The position numbers and the translations under genes are program-made. Source: Acidobacteriota bacterium (GTDB lineage: Bacteria; Acidobacteriota; Polarisedimenticolia; JAPUIV01). From it: a stretch of DNA of 9,271 nt. Shown piece after piece: positions 6,730 through 9,271 of the stretch. The stretch's first letter is position 1; every line of letters starts with the position of its first letter. Where the stretch lies: NCBI GenBank assembly GCA_027296665.1, contig JAPUIV010000152.1, forward strand, positions 1 through 9,271. Reading direction: 5' to 3'. A model generated the notes under the pieces. The model made no database searches. It was not told the origin of the DNA and worked only from the letters and a program-made list of their open reading frames with translations.

Positions 6730-7236
6730 TCACGACGACTTCTTCCGCTTGAAGTGAAAGGTCGTGGTCACTTCCTTTTCCTGGTCGCGCCAGGTCCATC
6801 TCTGGGTGAACTCATCCCCACCCTCGAATGAGACCACCAGGTTGTGCATGTGGGGGGTGGCCGGGCTGGCCATATTGGTGCCGCCGACAAAGGAATAGGC
6901 CAGTTCCTCCGGGCTTGCGCTGATCGGCCCGCTTTGCATGCGCGGCTGGTTGTTTTCATTGCAATAGTGCGTGAGTGCGACCCGGTCTCCGTCGGCGGTG
7001 TAGATCGTCACCATCTCGGATTCACCGGCATGCACCAGGGTCTCCATCAGCGCCGTTCCATCGGAAACCAGCCGGTAGGAGATACTGACTTCCCCCTCCT
7101 CGGTTAGCCCCTCCCATTCGCCCACAAGTGACTTCATCTTCTCGAACCCGGGGTTTTCCCCGGCAAGGGCGGCGGCGGGGAGCGCGCAGAGGACCAACCC
7201 GGCCAGTAACAACGACCCCCTGGTAATTCTCTTCAT
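6730..7236 (-). CDS. Small secreted DUF1579-like protein
   Basis: A 168-residue protein. The ATG at 7236 has AAAAGGAG (7243-7250) at good spacing, so it is preferred over the in-frame GTG/ATG further upstream at 7320, which would include the terminator region. Residues 1-25 form a Sec signal peptide with a hydrophobic core (LLLAGLVLCALPAAALA) and probable cleavage after Ala25. The mature part starts with FEKMKSLVGEWEG (31-43), the typical opening of DUF1579-like and related beta-barrel proteins. Alternating strands follow: SISYRLVSDG, ALMETLV, VTIYTADGDRVALTHYC (76-92). TPHMHNLVVSF (127-137), RWTWRDQ and a Lys/Arg-rich end complete it. The conserved-looking His90, Cys92, His129 and His131 could be ligands, but no function is established. 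It is transcribed alone, convergent with the methyltransferase gene. Confidence 0.8.
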   Translation of the reverse strand: MKRITRGSLLLAGLVLCALPAAALAGENPGFEKMKSLVGEWEGLTEEGEVSISYRLVSDGTALMETLVHAGESEMVTIYTADGDRVALTHYCNENNQPRMQSGPISASPEELAYSFVGGTNMASPATPHMHNLVVSFEGGDEFTQRWTWRDQEKEVTTTFHFKRKKSS

Positions 7237-7270
7237 GGGGTTCTCCTTTTGGGTCAGATTCTGTCCCCAA

Positions 7271-7276
7271 ATTGTA
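7271..7276 (-). promoter_or_regulatory. Probable -10 box of the secreted DUF1579-like gene
   Basis: The minus strand reads TACAAT (five of six matches to TATAAT) 35 nt upstream of the start at 7236. The expected -35 position falls inside the upstream terminator stem and shows no good match, so the promoter may be weak or dependent on an activator or another sigma factor. Confidence 0.35.
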
Positions 7277-7278
7277 CC

Positions 7279-7313
7279 AAAAAAAGAGTCGGGGGTCCGG
7301 GAGATGGCGACTC
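7279..7313 (-). terminator. Intrinsic terminator of the sulfatase-TPR gene
   Basis: On the minus strand GAGTCG (7308-7313) pairs with CGACTC (7286-7291) across a 16-nt loop and is followed by seven T (7279-7285). This is a stem plus U-tract in the right orientation to stop transcription coming from the sulfatase gene, 125 nt after its stop codon. The stem is only 6 bp, so efficiency may be moderate. Confidence 0.55.
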
Positions 7314-7438
7314 CACCCACCTGATGGCCGGATTCGCCGGTACTCAGGTCAGGGAATGGGGCACCTTCCCACGAAGGGCACCGCGCAGGAGCGCCTCATT
7401 AATAGCGCTTCCATAAAAGAGGTGAGATCGCTACAGCG

Positions 7439-9271
7439 TCATCTCTTGATCGCCTCAGGGCTCCGTTTGATCTTCTCGAGCACGTGCTTCAGGGCGGCCC
7501 GGGCTTCGGGGGAACCGGGTTTGAGCTGGAGGGCCCTGCGAAATTGATCGGCCGCCTCGGGGAGTCTGTTCTGCTGCATCCGGAGGATGCCGACCGCCTG
7601 GACAATCCGGTGGTTTTTCGGCTCGATCTTCAACGCCTGGCCGAGGATCCGGTCGGCCTTTTCAAAATGCTTCAGGGCGGTATAGGCCCAGCCGAGGTCA
7701 TGCAACAGATCCACGTCGTTCGGGGTCTCCTGGATGGCGATTTCCAGTTGTTCCACCGCTTCGGGGTACTGGCGGGTTCCGAAAAGCAGGAAGTTGCCAT
7801 ACTCGCGATGGGCCTTGAACGAGCCCGGACCGATCGCCATGGCCCGCTGGAAAGCCGCCGCGGCCTCATCCAGCCGGCCTGCCTCGCGAAGGGCCCTGGC
7901 GGTATTCAACTGGATAAGCGGCAGGTTGGGCATCGATTCGGCCAGGGGACGGCCGTTGTCCGGGGCCAGCGACACGGCTCGATCGATCGCTTCGATCGCC
8001 TCGTCAACCCGTCCCTGCGCCAGAAAAACATTCGCCATGTCGACATGCAGATGCGGAACCTCGGGCAACGCTTCGATCAATTGCCGGGCCAGACGATTGG
8101 CCCGCGCGAGGTCTTCCTCCAGAATCGCCCCCATCAACTCGGACCTCTTCCGGAAGTATCGATGGTAATCCTTGGGGTTGCCGCCCTCGGGCTCGAATCT
8201 GTCCAGCTCCGATTCACCTCGGCTAGCCGCCGGTTTTCCTGAAGCGGTATACCCCAACGATCGGAGGCGGGCGACATCGGCCGCGTCCAGCTCCATCGAG
8301 ACATCTCCCGCATCGAACGGGGCCGGGGCCCGGGCGATCAAGGCCCGCAACTGCGCGCGCATCTCGGCCGCCCTACCGGGCTCGCCGGTTATGAGGTTGC
8401 GCATCTCTCCGGGGTCGGCGGAAAGATTATAGAGTTCCGGTTTCGGGGCCAGGATGTATTTCCATTCACCGGCCGAGAGAGACCGCAACGGCGACAGCCC
8501 GAACAGGGCATTCGGTTCGAGAGTTTCCCCGTAGGCGGCAAGCCCCAGATCCTGCCGCTCACCCCGCAGTAATGGCACCAGGCTGACACCCTGGGCATGA
8601 TTCCAGGCAGGCAACCCGAGCAGCGCGAGAATCGTGGGAGTGATGTCGATCGTGCGCACCTGGGCGGAAAGTTTCCGGCCCGCCGGTATGGTCCCAGGGG
8701 CACGGAAAATCAGCGGCGTGTGCTGCGTGGTCTCGTACAGGAAAAAGATATGGGAAGTCTCTCCGTGCTGGCCCAGGCCCTCGCCGTGGTCCGCCACCAC
8801 GACCACCACCGTGTTTCGTTTCAGCCCTAGCCTATCGACCTCCCCGAGCAGGTGCCCGATCTGGGTATCCATGAAGGCGATCTCGTCCGCGTATGCGATC
8901 GTCGGGTCATTTTCTTTCCGTCGAGGTGAATCATGAGGTGAATCATAAGGATAATGGGGATCGAAGAAGTGTACCCAGAGAAAGAACGGTTCCCCGGCCA
9001 GGGAGCGGAGCATATCGAGTGCGTCATCCCTTACCTCGTCTCCCCGGCGTTCGGAGTGCATCCGCTCCACGCTCACGTCATGGTATACGTCGAATCCCTG
9101 GGCGGTCCCGAAGCGCCGGTCGAGAACGAAACTGGCAACGGTGGCCCGGGTCTCGTACCCGGCCTCCCTGAGGGTCTCCGCCAGGGTGAGATTCGCGCCG
9201 GTCAACCGCGTCGTCCAGTTGCGTCTGGCGCCGTGCACGTACGGATAGACGGCGGTCAGGATGCTCGAATG
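7439..9271 (-). CDS. Sulfatase-family enzyme with C-terminal TPR array, N-terminus outside the window
   Basis: The frame is open to the window edge; 610 residues are visible, starting HSSILTAVYPYVHGAR, which matches the segment after the CxPSR site of sulfatases. The catalytic formylglycine site and the first metal ligands lie outside. Visible sulfatase elements (counting from the edge) are HFFDPHYPY (101-109), YADEIAFMD (127-135), the metal-binding ADHGE (160-164) with GLGQHGE, TPLIFRAPG, and ELYNLSADPGEMRNL (near 280-293). A linker with LRSLGY follows. From about 404 to the end there are five to six TPR units of about 34 residues, for example GRVDEAIEAIDRAVSLAPD and GRLDEAAAAFQRAMAIGPG. Sulfatase-TPR architecture occurs in envelope-associated proteins of several deep lineages; the substrate (sulfate ester or phosphoester/phosphoglycol) cannot be told. 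A 12-bp tandem duplication lies in the gene at 8923-8946. The 3' end is closed by the terminator at 7279-7313. Confidence 0.9.
   Translation of the reverse strand, partial: HSSILTAVYPYVHGARRNWTTRLTGANLTLAETLREAGYETRATVASFVLDRRFGTAQGFDVYHDVSVERMHSERRGDEVRDDALDMLRSLAGEPFFLWVHFFDPHYPYDSPHDSPRRKENDPTIAYADEIAFMDTQIGHLLGEVDRLGLKRNTVVVVVADHGEGLGQHGETSHIFFLYETTQHTPLIFRAPGTIPAGRKLSAQVRTIDITPTILALLGLPAWNHAQGVSLVPLLRGERQDLGLAAYGETLEPNALFGLSPLRSLSAGEWKYILAPKPELYNLSADPGEMRNLITGEPGRAAEMRAQLRALIARAPAPFDAGDVSMELDAADVARLRSLGYTASGKPAASRGESELDRFEPEGGNPKDYHRYFRKRSELMGAILEEDLARANRLARQLIEALPEVPHLHVDMANVFLAQGRVDEAIEAIDRAVSLAPDNGRPLAESMPNLPLIQLNTARALREAGRLDEAAAAFQRAMAIGPGSFKAHREYGNFLLFGTRQYPEAVEQLEIAIQETPNDVDLLHDLGWAYTALKHFEKADRILGQALKIEPKNHRIVQAVGILRMQQNRLPEAADQFRRALQLKPGSPEARAALKHVLEKIKRSPEAIKR
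8923..8946. repeat. Perfect 12-bp tandem duplication inside the sulfatase gene
   Basis: GAGGTGAATCAT occurs twice head to tail. Being a multiple of three, it keeps the frame and repeats a four-residue DSPH/DSPR-like unit in the loop directly after HYPY of the sulfatase domain. Confidence 0.85.

Noticed and set aside
7320..7438. Interval between the sulfatase stop and the terminator, with GCCGGattcGCCGG-like short repeats
   Set aside because: The stems are 4-5 bp, with no T-tract and no coding potential. I see nothing here beyond a 3' untranslated stretch.

Overview
This is a GC-rich bacterial window (roughly 60-65% GC by eye). It probably comes from an uncultivated or little-studied anaerobic lineage. 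A cytoplasmic-type molybdopterin oxidoreductase, a NifS-type cysteine desulfurase, a B12-binding-type radical SAM enzyme and a sulfatase fused to TPRs would fit a Desulfobacterota/Myxococcota-like genome or a related deep lineage. The sequence has no rRNA or tRNA to settle this, so the taxonomic suggestion is inference. I see no IS element, CRISPR array, tRNA or rRNA.

Layout. (1) 1-3504, plus strand: a possible tail of an upstream gene overlaps by ATGA a very long gene of 1130 codons. That gene is a complete [4Fe-4S]/Mo-bisMGD oxidoreductase joined in frame to a complete NifS-like cysteine desulfurase. This is the most striking object in the window. (2) 3512-5685, minus strand: a 66-residue highly charged small protein and a B12-binding-type radical SAM protein look like one transcription unit. 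Behind them lies a headless remnant of a DsbA-like thioredoxin, whose stop is only 7 bp from the stop of the fusion gene. (3) 5686-5847 is a divergent promoter region. (4) 5848-6699, plus strand: a predicted methyltransferase carrying a lipoprotein signal. (5) 6730-7236, minus strand: a small secreted protein resembling DUF1579. (6) 7279-7313: an intrinsic terminator on the minus strand that closes the sulfatase transcript, directly next to a likely promoter for the secreted protein. (7) 7439-9271, minus strand: a sulfatase/alkaline-phosphatase-superfamily domain with a C-terminal TPR array. Its N-terminus, including the formylglycine site, lies beyond the window edge.

How the genes may work together. 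The fusion suggests a molybdoenzyme that carries its own sulfur donor. In known systems a separate cysteine desulfurase (IscS in E. coli) supplies persulfide sulfur, through FdhD, to the molybdenum cofactor of formate dehydrogenase. Here the desulfurase is part of the same chain. The other genes look like separate units; nothing in the sequence ties them to the fusion in one pathway.
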